The position numbers were made by a program, and so were the translations under genes. Under the pieces are notes generated by a model. That model ran no database searches and was not told the origin of the DNA. It saw nothing but the letters and a program-made list of their open reading frames with translations. This document shows, piece by piece, positions 23,814 through 34,540 of a stretch of DNA of 39,772 nt. This DNA comes from Oehlia diaphana (taxonomy: Eukaryota; Glomeromycota; Glomeromycetes; Glomerales; Glomeraceae). Each line of letters begins with the position of its first letter. Position 1 is the stretch's first letter. The stretch lies in contig QZLH01000266.1 of the NCBI GenBank assembly GCA_003833135.1, forward strand, positions 67,914 to 107,685, given 5' to 3'.

Positions 23814-24265
23814 CCAAATACGTACTTAATTAACCAGAATTGTATTAGAATTGAATGGCATTGTCGAGATCATTTTCAAACATACACATGAATGACATGA
23901 TCTTAAAGTCTATTACTCAATTGTTTAAATAGAAAAATAATTCACGCCATATAACTAAAAAAACTAGTTTTTTTTGCTCAATATTTAGAATCGGGTGGAT
24001 GATCATTTTAAACGTACACGTGATTCTGATGGCTAATTGAATTTTGATCAGCTAACTTTAATTTCAAACGCCAATTAACTGACTTCACATAAAATAAAAT
24101 TTCAAACGCCAATTAATCACACTAACTGAAATTGTATTTAAAATCATTCCGAAGTTTATTGTTTAGAAAATAAGAAATATTTAACATAAAAAAATTCCGA
24201 TCATCATTTAATTAACCAGAATTGTATTAGAATTGATCGTTGAGATCATTCTCGAAGTACACCTT
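23814..24265. repeat. Dispersed direct repeats
   Basis: A 29-bp identical block beginning TTAATTAACCAGAATTGTAT occurs at 23826-23854 and 24208-24236, each followed by a diverged gagatcattntcnaa...acac block. A third diverged copy of the latter lies near 24000. A second pair, ATTTCAAACGCCAATTAA, is at 24061-24078 and 24099-24116. There is no coding potential; it looks like an old tandem duplication of an unidentified element. Confidence 0.65.
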
Positions 24266-24610
24266 ACCAAATTTGTCACATAAAATGAATACTTTTGCTC
24301 AAAAGCAATCTGACGCTAAATTCTATGAATTCAAAAACAGGCTAATGCTGAATTTTGAATGATTTTTGCGAATTATTTATTTTTAACCAAAATTTGGCCG
24401 ATCTATGCAAACTCAATTTTATAGGTTTAAAAAGTAATCTCATATAAACTCTAAAAAAAACCAATAACTTTGTTATTTTATGTGTGTGTATATATATATA
24501 TATAAATTCTAATATTTTATATAATTAATAATTTGTATTAAAAAATCTAAATAAGCCAATTTATCCGGCAAAAATTCATTGACCACATCACTATATTTTT
24601 ATATGATGCC

Positions 24611-25221
24611 TAGGGTTGGATCGGTCCTGACAAAGACCGGTCCTGCGTCGGTCTTGGGACCGGTCTTCACGGTCTTCAGTCCGAGATCTGAGGACTGGTC
24701 CAGACCGGGGACCGATCCATATGATTAATATCCAATGAAAATAACTCATTAAAATAATTAAAAAACGTGCGAAATCGTTTTATTTTTATTAAATTGCTTA
24801 ATAAAAAACGTTTTCGCAACGTTTTTTGTTAAAATAATTAAAAAAAACGTCGCGAAACGTTTTTTATTATTAAATTGCATGTTAAATAACGTTTCGCAAC
24901 GCTCTTTAACTGTTTAATAAAAAAATTATGCGAAACGTTTTTTTATTTGTTAAATTGCATATTAAAAAACGTTTCGCAACGTTCTTTAACTGTTTTAATA
25001 AAAAAAAGTTGCGTAACGTTTTTTTATTTGTTATATTACATGTCAAAAAACGTTTCGCAACGTTCTTTAACTGTTTAATAAAAACCGTTGCGTAATTTAG
25101 AGGCTTAAAATCATGGGGACAAATTTCTTAAATTTAAATCGGTCCGGTCCCGGTCCAGTCCGGTCCAGGTTGAAAGACCGGTCTTTTTGGGACCGGACCG
25201 GACCGGACTAATCCAACCCTA
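24611..25221. mobile_element. 611-bp hAT-like non-autonomous element (GGTTGGATCGGTCC family)
   Basis: The ends are TAGGGTTGGATCGGTCC and, inverted, a match ending CCAACCCTA. Both subterminal regions are GC-rich runs of ggaccggt/accggtcc words able to fold into hairpins. The core is an AT-rich 80-bp tandem array. The left flank ends ATGATGCC and the right flank contains TTGATGCC three bases out, consistent with an 8-bp hAT-type duplication plus a small slip. No protein is encoded. Confidence 0.8.
24765..25095. repeat. 80-bp tandem array with CGTTTCGCAACG core
   Basis: About four units. CGTTTCGCAACG-type cores start at 24809 (with one extra T), 24890, 24970 and 25051, giving a period of 80-81 bp. 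Each is paired with an opposite GCGAAACG or GCGTAACG word about 40 bp away, making a dyad per unit. The same core and unit recur at 39686-39772 inside a different element. Confidence 0.85.
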
Positions 25222-25231
25222 AATTGATGCC

Positions 25232-25599
25232 GTACATAAGTTTTGATTTACATAATTTATATAATTTATAATAAATACAGCAATTGGCATACATCTACTA
25301 TTTGCATAAATCTCCTTTAAATTATCTTAAAATATTATCAATACTGATATATAATATATTTTTTATAGAGTTTATAAATACTCCTATTTTGTCTTTATTT
25401 CTGTAAACAAGTGTTAAAATTTATGGTATATATCATACTCTTAGTAAGGGCCCTCTAGTTTTTATTAATAAAAAGTTTTTTATTATATATCACGTGACCG
25501 GCTAGTTAACCATCGAACCGCCTATCATATATTTACGAATAAGTTGCAATTCTGTAACTTTAAAAGATTGGAAAGGTTAACTTTTCCGATCCAATTCTA
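25232..25599. other. Noncoding stretch, nothing recognised
   Basis: AT-rich, with one CACGTG-containing word (atcacgtgacc, 25489-25499). No gene or repeat seen. Confidence 0.4.
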
Positions 25600-26010
25600 A
25601 CATTAGATGGTAAAAAATATAAAGGTTTGAAGAACTATATGATCAAGAAACTACAGAAGATTATAGACATTCTCTAAAAGATCAAATGAAAATAATTTTA
25701 TAACTAGTGCACAATACTGTAAACGTAGATACACTAACTCAATATGGAAAGTGTAGCAAATAACGTGTACTAATCTATTCAAAATCAAAGTTATCTTCAC
25801 ATGGAAGTACAAATTTTAGATGAAATTCAATATACATGTGGTGATACTTCTTACGAAATATCTATCTCTAAAGGTATAAATATACGAAGCTCTCATAGCA
25901 CAAATGATTCTTTTAAAAATTATTTTCTAGTCCTGTCGTCGTCTGATAATCCCAATCAATTAGCCTACCAGCTGGAACCTGGAGGTGAAGTTCATTTATT
26001 TTCGCTTTGA
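25600..26010 (+). pseudogene. Possible decayed coding segment, unknown family
   Basis: Codon-like composition continues across several frames. One reads FEELYDQETTEDYRHSLKDQ (about 25626-25690), a second reads LVHNTVNVDTLTQYGKC (about 25700-25756), and the 69-codon ATG frame at 25801-26010 begins MEVQILDEIQYTCGDTSYE. Frames change and stops intervene. This looks like a gene or transposon fragment broken by indels, but no family is recognised. The 69-codon frame alone could be a small gene; that is less likely. Confidence 0.25.
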
Positions 26011-26177
26011 TATTATCGTCCTTTGAGCCATGACTTTTAGAGACTTCGTAGTGTGCGCGCTACACAACTTGACCAACGAGTCGGATCGTCAAAAGGAATA
26101 ATTAGTATGGTGTTATATACCAATACCAATGCAAATCCAAAGGATTTGCAGATCCATTTTGGTATCACGTAATTTTG

Positions 26178-26228
26178 CATTAGCATTAGCATTTGTATTT
26201 GTATTTGTATTTGTATTCGCATTCGTAT
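26178..26228. repeat. Hexanucleotide microsatellite (GCATTA / TTTGTA)
   Basis: Two to three GCATTA copies run into four to five TTTGTA copies and then ttcgca/ttcgta variants. The minus-strand frame at 26037-26267 derives from it (RMRIQIQIQIQMLMLMQ) and is not a gene. Confidence 0.8.
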
Positions 26229-26351
26229 AATAGTATAAGAAGTTAGGGTTGTTAGCTTCAGATTCATTCGAATAATTCATATAAAATAAACAATTAATAA
26301 AAACTTTAGGTTTTCACTATAAAGTGCCCATTTTAGACTCTAAAAAAAAGT

Positions 26352-26963
26352 TCTGAATATATTCATTTTGCGTTTTTTATCAAAAATTTGCAGAATAGGA
26401 ATCGATCTTTGTTCGCAATAATCCATTACCAATTATCAATAACTTTGGGTATTTCAACTAGCCTAATATATTCAATTCAATTCAAGATATAAATTTTTAT
26501 ATACCCCAATAAATAGAAGAAAAGAACCATCATTGTGATCCTGGAACCAGATGGTGCAAAATATCACGCCCGGTGATATTCAACTCCCGCCTTTTTCGCA
26601 CTCCAAATCTGAAATAAGAAGAGCCGCAGCAGTACAGCACAAAAACGATGGGCTGGGCATAAAAGAAGGAACGGGCTAAAAGAGGAACACCGGAACATCG
26701 AGCTATATAAATAATATAAATACCCCTTAATCACTCAATTACTGATCAAAATCTAGCCCATTCTGGTTTCAGGATCACTTAAGTAATCTTTAAATGATGG
26801 TTCTTTTCTTCTATTTATTGTGTTATATAAAAATTTAGTCCTAAATTGAATTGAATATATTGAGTTACTAGTTGGAATACCCAAAATTGTTGATAATTGG
26901 TAGTGGGTTATTGCGAACAAATATCGATTCTTATCTTGCAAATTTTTGACGAATATATTCACA
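26352..26963. repeat. Long inverted duplication, arms about 200 bp
   Basis: Left arm 26352-26556 and right arm 26754-26963 are reverse complements at roughly 85 percent identity by eye. Shared blocks include AAAATTTGCA, ATCGAT, TTTGTTCGCAATAA, ATTCAATTCAATT and AATAGAAGAAAAGAACCATC. The left copy has lost about 16 bp near its inner end. The minus-strand reading of the right arm is open (69 codons, NIFVKNLQDKNRYLFAITHY...), whereas the left copy is broken. The spacer contains a perfect 8-bp-stem hairpin (26560-26580) and a TATATAAATAATATAAATA word (26704-26722). This may be an inverted duplication of a gene or retroelement fragment. Confidence 0.75.
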
Positions 26964-26979
26964 ATTTTTTTTTTCTTGT

Positions 26980-27190
26980 TTAATTTTTCTCTTTCCCATC
27001 ATCTCCTGCTATTATTAAATCATCAAGATAAACTGTGAACCAAAGGTTCTAATTTAATCTTCATAAATACATTATCAACATATCTTTACCATTGTGAAAG
27101 CGCGTTAACAATACCAAAAGGCATTCACGTCCATTCAAATTGGCCAAAATTTGTAACGAAAGTTGTCTTTGGGCGATCTTCTTTTCGTGC
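26980..27190 (-). pseudogene. Decayed Ty3/gypsy-type reverse transcriptase fragment
   Basis: On the minus strand one frame reads EDRPKTTFVTNFGQFEWT, then an in-frame TGA, then MPFGIVNALSQW (MPFG codons at 27124-27113), another stop, then RYVDNVFMKIKLEPL. After a frameshift it continues FTVYLDDLIIAGDDGKEKN (YLDD at 27030-27019). Known Ty3-type reverse transcriptases carry the same ordered blocks: EDxPKTAF, EW..MPFG..NAP.TFQ, and the catalytic Y-x-D-D box. The two catalytic aspartates of the box survive, but two stops and a frameshift make the copy inactive. No integrase, RNase H or long terminal repeats were found nearby, so it is a short orphan fragment. Confidence 0.75.
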
Positions 27191-27350
27191 CTATCAATTC
27201 CGATTGTAGTCGTAATGGTCCCCATTCAATAATCACTCTTCTACACCATTTTGATTTTAGTTTAAAATATATCATGTCAACTTCGACTTCTTTTTCAGGC
27301 CATTTTTGGTTTAACGCTTTAAAGGCGCTTTCTGAAATATACAGTATGAA
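27135..27350 (-). pseudogene. 71-codon open frame abutting the reverse transcriptase relic
   Basis: An open minus-strand frame without an initial ATG reads ...SAFKALNQKWPEKEVEVDMI..., and further on KWCRRVIIEWGPLRLQSELI. Its last 15 codons overlap the reverse transcriptase relic in another frame. The composition is protein-like (acidic, basic and aromatic mix) rather than poly-Lys/Phe, so it may be a fragment of the polyprotein upstream of the reverse transcriptase in a shifted frame, or of an unrelated gene. No family recognised. Confidence 0.25.
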
Positions 27351-27683
27351 TTATTTAAAATGGAATTTAACTTCGACGAATTCTTATCTCAACAATTATT
27401 ACTGTTAAAGTTAATAATATAATACTCTAATATGCAGTAGTTCCATTAAAATTCCATATTGTTAAGTGGATTGTTTTAAAGAAGCAACTTTGTTTTAACT
27501 ATGGGCAAAATGTGAAGAATAATTATGGAGAGTATTTTCCATATTGTGAAGATTATATTGTATCAGTTGAAAAAAAAAGAGGAGTAAAGAAAAAATTTTG
27601 AAAAATGTTTAAATTACTATTCGTGATAAATAGCTTGAATCACGTGATAAAATTTTTATATATTTGAGAATTACGTGACGTGT
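27351..27683. other. Noncoding stretch, nothing recognised
   Basis: AT-rich, with one aatcacgtgat palindrome-like word near 27641. No gene seen. Confidence 0.4.
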
Positions 27684-27815
27684 GAAACGTAAATATAAAT
27701 TCGGGCAGTCTGATTATAGCGTAGCTTAGATAACGTTTGACGTCTTTTTAGATTAGTTCTTGTTTATCTTCTGTAATCTTGTTCACATGGTTACGCAAAT
27801 TTATATTTACGTTTC
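27684..27815. mobile_element. 132-bp MITE with 18-bp perfect TIR
   Basis: GAAACGTAAATATAAATT at 27684-27701 is exactly mirrored at 27798-27815. The interior is noncoding. No clear target-site duplication was found next to the repeats, so the true ends may lie slightly further out. Confidence 0.65.
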
Positions 27816-28454
27816 ATTTTATTTTTATTTTTTATTTTTAAACTGCTCGCAATTTGGGCAAAATTATAAATAATCAGCACCGCGGATTTCCATATTAAGA
27901 TAGTTTCTGATAGCATAATTTAAATCGCTACTGTAAGACAGTTATGATATCAATAATTAACGTTCATTTACTAATCACCGTACTTGTTTTGGAGTTTTGG
28001 CCGTATGTTATATATTACTACCACCAAAGTTACAGGTATAAAGATCGTACTTGTAATAATACAAGCGTGATTATAATAAGGGTGTTCAAATTGCGTCCAT
28101 CTGATAACAACTAAGAAGCTGAAATTGCCAGCTAAAGCATAAATAAAAAAGACTGTTATAGGATTACTAAAAATCTTAAAATTGTCAAACTTATTTTACT
28201 TTATGTTATAAAAATTTATTTGATATTATACGTTTATTTTATTTTTATTTTTTTTTTAAACATGCAAAAAAATTGCTACTGAAACTTGTTAATTATAGAA
28301 CTCTTTTATCATTCCCTTTACAATAATAAATTTATTCTTCACAACTTTTTGAATTTTTCTTACAAATGGATCAAATTCTAAATGGTTCATTCATTCATTC
28401 ATCGAATTCAGTAAATTGAAATCTCGTAACATCAATATTAATTCGATAACAACA

Positions 28455-28998
28455 ATCGTACCTGTACAGTTGCCACTGGATATAAGGCCGGGCAAAAAAA
28501 ATTTTTAGATTCTCGTGACACAAAATTTCAAAAATGACCCGGCCGGCCGGCATTTTTTTTTTATATATGTAAAAATTTTTCATATGAAAAATTTTTTACG
28601 CACATTGGCCAAAAACTTATAATCACGTGATATAAATTTTTTACTATAAAAAAAATCTATTTTTTTTTTTTTTTGCCCGGCCTAACGAACCTCCATTCCG
28701 TTAGTTCGGTATATAGTGAATTTGTTATATAATATACCGAACTTCTGGGTAATTTAGGCTAAATTTGAGCGCTGACCAGAATTATAATTTCGTTTGACAT
28801 AAATTTTTCGAAAAAATTACTGATAATCCTGGCCGGCACTATAAATTTTGGCCTGGATTAGTATATAGTCACAAGACTGTTCGTTATATCCAGTGAAATT
28901 ATTTATCAAAAATCGGTTCTGGAAATTCCAGTTCGGTATAACGAGATTTCGGTACAAACAGGTTCGTTATAACCAGTGGCGACTGATCGTACCGTACC
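28455..28998. mobile_element. Host TIR element interrupted by a nested insertion
   Basis: The left-end sequence GTTGCCACTGGATATA (near 28469-28484) is inverted at 28966-28985 (TTATAACCAGTGGCGACTG), and both continue into a cgtacc/ggtacg word. A second internal copy, GTTCGTTATATCCAGTG, is at 28879-28895. A perfect 11-bp hairpin, GTTCGGTATAT/ATATACCGAAC, lies at 28704-28742. The small open frame at 28893-29099 runs across this element and is not a gene. Confidence 0.65.
28485..28683. mobile_element. Nested 199-bp MITE with AGGCCGGGC ends
   Basis: AGGCCGGGC followed by an A run (28485-28493) is mirrored by a T run and GCCCGGCCT (28675-28683). Removing it rebuilds CACTGGATATAACGAAC, which exists uninterrupted in inverted form at 28879-28895. 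The insertion point and a TA (or single A) duplication are therefore readable. The interior contains CCGGCCGGCCGG at 28540-28551 and an aatcacgtgat word at 28621-28631. Confidence 0.85.
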
Positions 28999-28999
28999 T

Positions 29000-31038
29000 T
29001 TCGTACCGTAACGATTTACTATGTAATTCTTATCATTCTTCTTTAACATTGCCGGATGATTTATTTAAAGACCTACTGTGCAATAAAGCCAGTATTTAAT
29101 TTGCACAGAATTTAACTACTAAATAAGTTGTTATGCAACACATATATTCAATAAATTCATCAAACATTCCATTTTCTATCGTCCATATATTGTCACGTGA
29201 TATTATTATTTCGTTACCATTAATTGCCTGCCATTTTTTCATTCCCATCTCTACTATTTCTCACATTTTCTATTACATATTTGCGTTTTATCTTTCTTTC
29301 TTTGCTATACCTTTGCACATTTTAATCAGCATTTTTCTTAAATCCCTTTATCTTACCTAATCTTATTACAACTTTTACTGTATATTGTATTTGTTCTTGT
29401 AATAAATAAATATGCACCTCAGGGCACAAACAAAATAACGATTTTAATGATAACTGAATGAATTTATTAATAGTTTAACAAGATTCAATAATTTCAGCTC
29501 ATCATTCAATAGTGTATTCATTGTTTTCCAAATAATTATGATACATTGTGGCGGATTTAGGAAATTAAGCAAAAACCCTGCTCCCTCGGGAATTTAATTG
29601 ATTATAAGTTGGTTAAACTTTTATCATGCAAGTTTATTAAAATATGTCATATTCAAAATCCTAAAAGAAAAATAATAATAAAGAAGTTACCATTCTAACA
29701 TTCTATCCTAATCAGTGCCATGTACCAAAGCACGTTGACGTCAAATTTAGCTACACCAAAATAAACCAAATTAAAATTATTATCGTTATACCACCGCCTT
29801 TTAAGGAGATTTCAAAGTTTATACGAGGTGTGTGAACCCTATGTACAATCACGTGATCCGAGTTTGCATTATACGCGTTTATCTGTTATGATTTATCGAT
29901 CCGAAATAAATTTAATAGTTCCGAAATTAAACGTGATTTAGCCGAAATAAATATATTAATTCCGAAATCAACCGCCTAATGTTCCAATGTTCTATCCTTA
30001 CCCTTACTCTAACCCTAAGTAACTCCTTTCAACGTAAATTCACTATGCCACACCTCTGACCTTTTTGCTCACAATATTTTGTTAAGTAATTATCTATACT
30101 TCTTCAAAGGTATTAAAGGCCCTTTGAATTGATTTTTATAAAGTCAGTAAAATCAGATAAATCATGTCATGAATATTATTATAAATTTAACAGGAATCGA
30201 GGGTGAAAATTCTTCGAATATTCTAAATGAAAGTTATTACAAAAAGACAAAAATAAAAAAGGAGAAAGAGAAGGAAAAAAGAAGGAAGGAAAGGTCGTGG
30301 TAAAAAAAGCATACTACTATACTAACGGTGATCTTAATTTAAATAAAACCCACTCCAGGTCAAGAGCCAGCTTGAAATCGACGATCACAGACCAGCTATC
30401 GCTTGAGGCAAAGGCCAATCAAAATTTTTCTAATTGATCATCATCACATGCTCTTAAATTTAATGCAACGAAGCACATTTTTTATTTATGAGAGCCGCCA
30501 ATGAGCCTCCCCATTTGTAATTATATAAATTATATAATGTTACACAATAATGTTACTAGGGTGTAAAAGATCAAAAAAGTATTAAATTTCTTCACCAATT
30601 ATTCATATATGATAGAATTTATTTTTAAAAAATATATTATTTAATAAATACTTGCAATAAAATAATTGGTAATTTGAATTAAATACTACAGTATTTATTT
30701 ACATTTTAAAATAATGAATTTTACATTTGACATTTTAAATGTCCCAAACTGAATGTAATCTTTAAGAGTTTAGTATTTCAACTTTTGAAATCATTCATTA
30801 TTTAAAACATGATAGTTTATTTAAATAGATATATACTATAAATATTATTGTTATACTTATGTAGATATAATAATATCATTTTGAAAGTTTGAACTAAAAA
30901 CTTGTAAGAAATGTTTAAAAGTGTATTTATACTAATTAAAATATTTTCTTCTAAAAAAAAATTGGTAATTTTTGACACACTACTGAATATTATTGGTTGA
31001 AGCATTTGTGTTAATTAGATTAAATTGTGGCTGTTTTC
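29000..31038. other. Noncoding stretch with minor low-complexity features
   Basis: No credible gene; the 75-codon frame at 29133-29360 is hydrophobic low-complexity. Four ccgaaat words recur between 29900 and 29972. A purine-only-like tract lies at 30239-30297. Isolated ccctaa words at 30006-30020 are not a telomere array. Confidence 0.5.
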
Positions 31039-31066
31039 AAAAAAAAAAAAAAAAAAAAAAAAAAAA
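31039..31066. repeat. A28 homopolymer
   Basis: Twenty-eight consecutive A residues, followed by (CA)n-like bases. The 62-codon frame read from it is an artefact. Confidence 0.9.
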
Positions 31067-31269
31067 CACACAATAAATCACAATAAAGCCCCGAAAATAC
31101 TTCATTTAATTACTTTTTTCAGACTTTTTACAAAACTAAATGAATCCAATATTATTCACAAATTCAATGATCATCAGCTACTACTGTATGTTGTACTCAT
31201 TTCCACGCTGTAGAGTGTAAACGATTTCTTGATGCCGTGGTAAAGCAATTTACCTTCAGTCCTTCAGAG

Positions 31270-32010
31270 TAGGGATTGGAATCGATTCTAATTTTGAGAA
31301 TCGATTATAGAATCGACTAATCGCGATTAATCGAATCTCAAGATTCGATTTAAAAAATCCGATTTTCAGTTTCGATTAACTGATTCTAATTCGATATTAT
31401 GTACCATAAAAAACCTGACATTTGGGGTGTCACAATTTGGATCATGGTTTTTACGGAAAATCGAATTTTTTTTATTCTTTTAATATTTACATCACTACGG
31501 TAATTGTCACTGGTTAATTCTGGCTAGTCAATTTGACCTTGAAAATGGTCAATTTGGCCTTGAAGTAGCCATCATGAATTTTCATTCAATAGGCCAAATC
31601 GACCACTTTCTAAGTCAAATTGACCACTTTTAATCATTAGAAATAGTTTCGCTTAAGCAAAAGCTTTTATGCAGTAACATTACACAAATTTTGACTACAT
31701 ACTATTTTATAAATGCGTGTATTCCCTATTGATTGGTATAAGTTTTCGAAAACTTTTTTCTAGGTTACACGAAGTTAATTCCGGCCGATCTTTAATGCCG
31801 GCCGGAATTAAAATTTTATTTAATCGTTAAACACTTAAAAATTTTTTATATTATTTTAGGCCAAACATCAATGGAAACGATTGACTAGGATCATAAAAGG
31901 TCATAAGAATGAAAAATTGTTTAGCCACCAGATTCGATTTTTTCATGCGATTTTCGATTAGTCGATTCAGAATCGATTTTCCGATTAATCAGAATCGATT
32001 CCAATCCCTA
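31270..32010. mobile_element. 741-bp hAT-type non-autonomous element
   Basis: A perfect 20-bp TIR: TAGGGATTGGAATCGATTCT at 31270-31289 and its complement at 31991-32010. The subterminal regions are packed with ATCGATT/AATCGAT and TCGATTA words, as expected for transposase-binding sites. The flanks are CTTCAGAG (31262-31269) and CTTCAGAA (32011-32018), an 8-bp duplication with one mismatch. No transposase is encoded. The 31500-31630 interior holds repeated gtcaatttggcc/ggccaaatcgacc words in both orientations. Confidence 0.9.
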
Positions 32011-32414
32011 CTTCAGAAAACCATAATAAAGTAAATAGAGAAAGGTAAAAGCTTAAATTTAAAATTTATTATTGATAACTAAATGTTATGATTTTCATTT
32101 ATCATAATATAAGATGAAATTTGGTGAAAATCAAAAAAAACTCGGCAAAAATCAAGGAACGACAATTGCAGCAAAAATAATCATCTTAATATCTTTATTT
32201 ATTAGAGTACCAAAAACGAATTTTTATCTTATCTTATTATTGTAATTTTGTTCATATATTAAATACCTTTTTAAACCTTTATAATTATTTATTTACAACT
32301 TTTTAAACTCTTGGCAAATAATTATTAAAGCTTTACAAATAAAAAAAATTACACATTATTACAATAATTAATTATTATGCGAAATAATAATCGTTTCTAC
32401 ATATTTAATCCCAT

Positions 32415-32981
32415 TAGGCCTATTCATTTTTGATCATTAAGATTTTTGATTGATCTTAGATTGACTCAAAAATCCCGGTTGGTTATCCAGGGTGATTAAC
32501 AAGGGATCATTAAACATTATCCGGAAATGTCCTGGAACCTGGATGTTAAAAAATTACTCCCGAAGATCATTGAATGGCTAGCATTCAGTGATCTCCGGTA
32601 ACACCCGAAAATATTCCGCCAAGCATTAGGATCAAGGGACCTAATTGCAGCGCCGATCATTTATCCCGTGTAAAAAATTAAAAATTCAATGATCATCCAG
32701 GGAATATTTACATCAAGGGTAAGTATCCAGGATACATAGGCCTAGATCTATTCATCCATCTGAAATTTTTGATTAGTACGATTAGTACGGTGCTTCATAC
32801 CAGGGTAACTAAGGATCTATTTAGGGTGATCACCCTGTAATTTTGAATTGTATGGCGTTTCATATATGTTGTACCCCGTTCAGAGATCTAAATTTTTTTA
32901 TTGGTCGCAATTTAATTAGATTGGTTAACAGTTAACGTCTTTGCAATTAAAAACTCGAACAAGTAGAAATGAACAGGTCTA
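32415..32981. mobile_element. Putative 567-bp TIR element
   Basis: TAGGCCTATTCATTT at 32415-32429 is mirrored with two mismatches by AAATGAACAGGTCTA at 32967-32981. An internal related copy (CATAGGCCTAGATCTATTCA) is at 32738-32757. The interior has many gatcat/atgatc and ccggga-like words. No convincing target duplication was seen, so the boundaries are provisional. Confidence 0.45.
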
Positions 32982-33144
32982 TTAACTTCTACTAGGTTTT
33001 ATGAAGGACTGCAAAGGCTTTATATTATTAGTGTTTTTTTTAATAAAACTTGCATACATCACCGAACACTGTTGGTATTTAACTTCCGGGTATATAACAA
33101 AACATGTAGTGTATAATTGAAACTTTTCGGTCACTGTCTTTATA

Positions 33145-33166
33145 TTTTTTTTTTTTTTTTTTTTTT
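33145..33166. repeat. T22 homopolymer
   Basis: A run of 22 T residues. No associated gene. Confidence 0.85.
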
Positions 33167-33574
33167 AACGTAAAAAAGCATTGGACAGTGAAGCAATAAA
33201 TTTCAAAGTAAAAGTATATTTCACAATACTGTATAGTTGAACAAGTATTTATTTTGCAAGTCGGTAAAGTCCTAAACTGTAGATTTATTTATTTACACAA
33301 TTTAAAGCTTTTGAATATTTCCTTTTTTATATCAATTAAAGAAAAAGTAATTTTATGTTATTTAGAAATAAAATATAATTTAATGAATAAATATGATTAC
33401 AAACAAATACTTCTTGATTATTGGTTATAATAATATATAACAATAAAAAAATAATAAGGTACTAGTTAAAATAATATATTGTCTTAAATTAAAGTATCTA
33501 CAATAAAGTGTTTTAATTCGATGGAATATCAGAAAAAAAAATTTTATTGTACGATATATGGCATCATTACACTG

Positions 33575-33683
33575 CAGCGTTGGCATTTGGCCGTGACCAA
33601 AACTTTTTTGACCATTTTGGCCACGGCCAAGCCGCCAAACGGCCAACGGCCAACCCCGGCCAAACGGCCAATGTCCAACACTG
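33575..33683. mobile_element. 109-bp hAT-like MITE (TTGGCCG family)
   Basis: The ends are CAGCGTTGGCATTTGGCCG and the inverse of CAGTGTTGGACATTGGCCG. The interior is almost entirely GGCCAA/TTGGCC words. The flanks ATTACACT (33566-33573, one base before the end) and ATTACACG (33684-33691) fit an 8-bp duplication. Both small frames across it are artefacts. Confidence 0.8.
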
Positions 33684-33699
33684 ATTACACGATTTTTTT

Positions 33700-34509
33700 T
33701 TTTTTAAAAAAAAATTAATAATTATAGATTACATTGTTTAATTCATTATGCATAAACAATCTAGTTTATAAAAATAGAAATTGTTTAGCCGAATAAAGTT
33801 TTCTAGAAAATAAAAAATGATTTCTACATAACTTATAATTTACTAGTTTCTCAGGAGTTTCGGATAATTTTTGGACTTATTTCAGAATTCATTTTCCCGA
33901 AACATCTATGCCCATTTTTTTACCCTTTGGTAATAAGTATGCCAATCTTTTCTTTTATTTAATGTAGTGATACCAGTTGCTAAAAATTATGTCAGCTGGC
34001 TGAAGCGCAAATATTATTAAGCACAAATATTATTAAATAGTTTAGCCGATTATCTGCAACCGTTTCTAACATGATTCTGAAGACATCAGCTTACATCACT
34101 AGAATTCCATCGTTACGTGAATGAATTGTTTGAACAAAACAAACATTTATAATTCTAGAATAAAATGGCCAATCCTTCAGTAGATTATAATACATATTAT
34201 GTCGGAATTTTCCGAGTGTCGTATAAATTTAACCTTATTACATTCATTAATTACTTATTTTCATTCGTTAAAACGAAAATAAAATTTAGGTAACAAAATT
34301 AATAAAATACAAATTACAATTATTTATTGCCTAAGTAAATATTTTACAAATTTATTTGAATCGGATTGGATTATCGTGAATACCCGGTCGATCGACTCTA
34401 CAAGTTTTTTACGAATAAGGATAGGATTGAAGCAATTCAAAAGAAAAAAAAAAAATTAGAATTTTGTAAACGAAATATTATATTTTAAAATAAGTTAGAT
34501 TTCTTATAA

Positions 34510-34540
<31 letters not shown>

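Noticed and set aside
30001..30021. ccctaa words suggesting telomeric repeats
   Set aside because: Only one or two scattered copies, not a tandem array.
33521..33718. Plus and minus small frames near 33.4-33.7 kb
   Set aside because: Both run through the GC-rich 109-bp MITE and adjoining homopolymers; no protein family signal.
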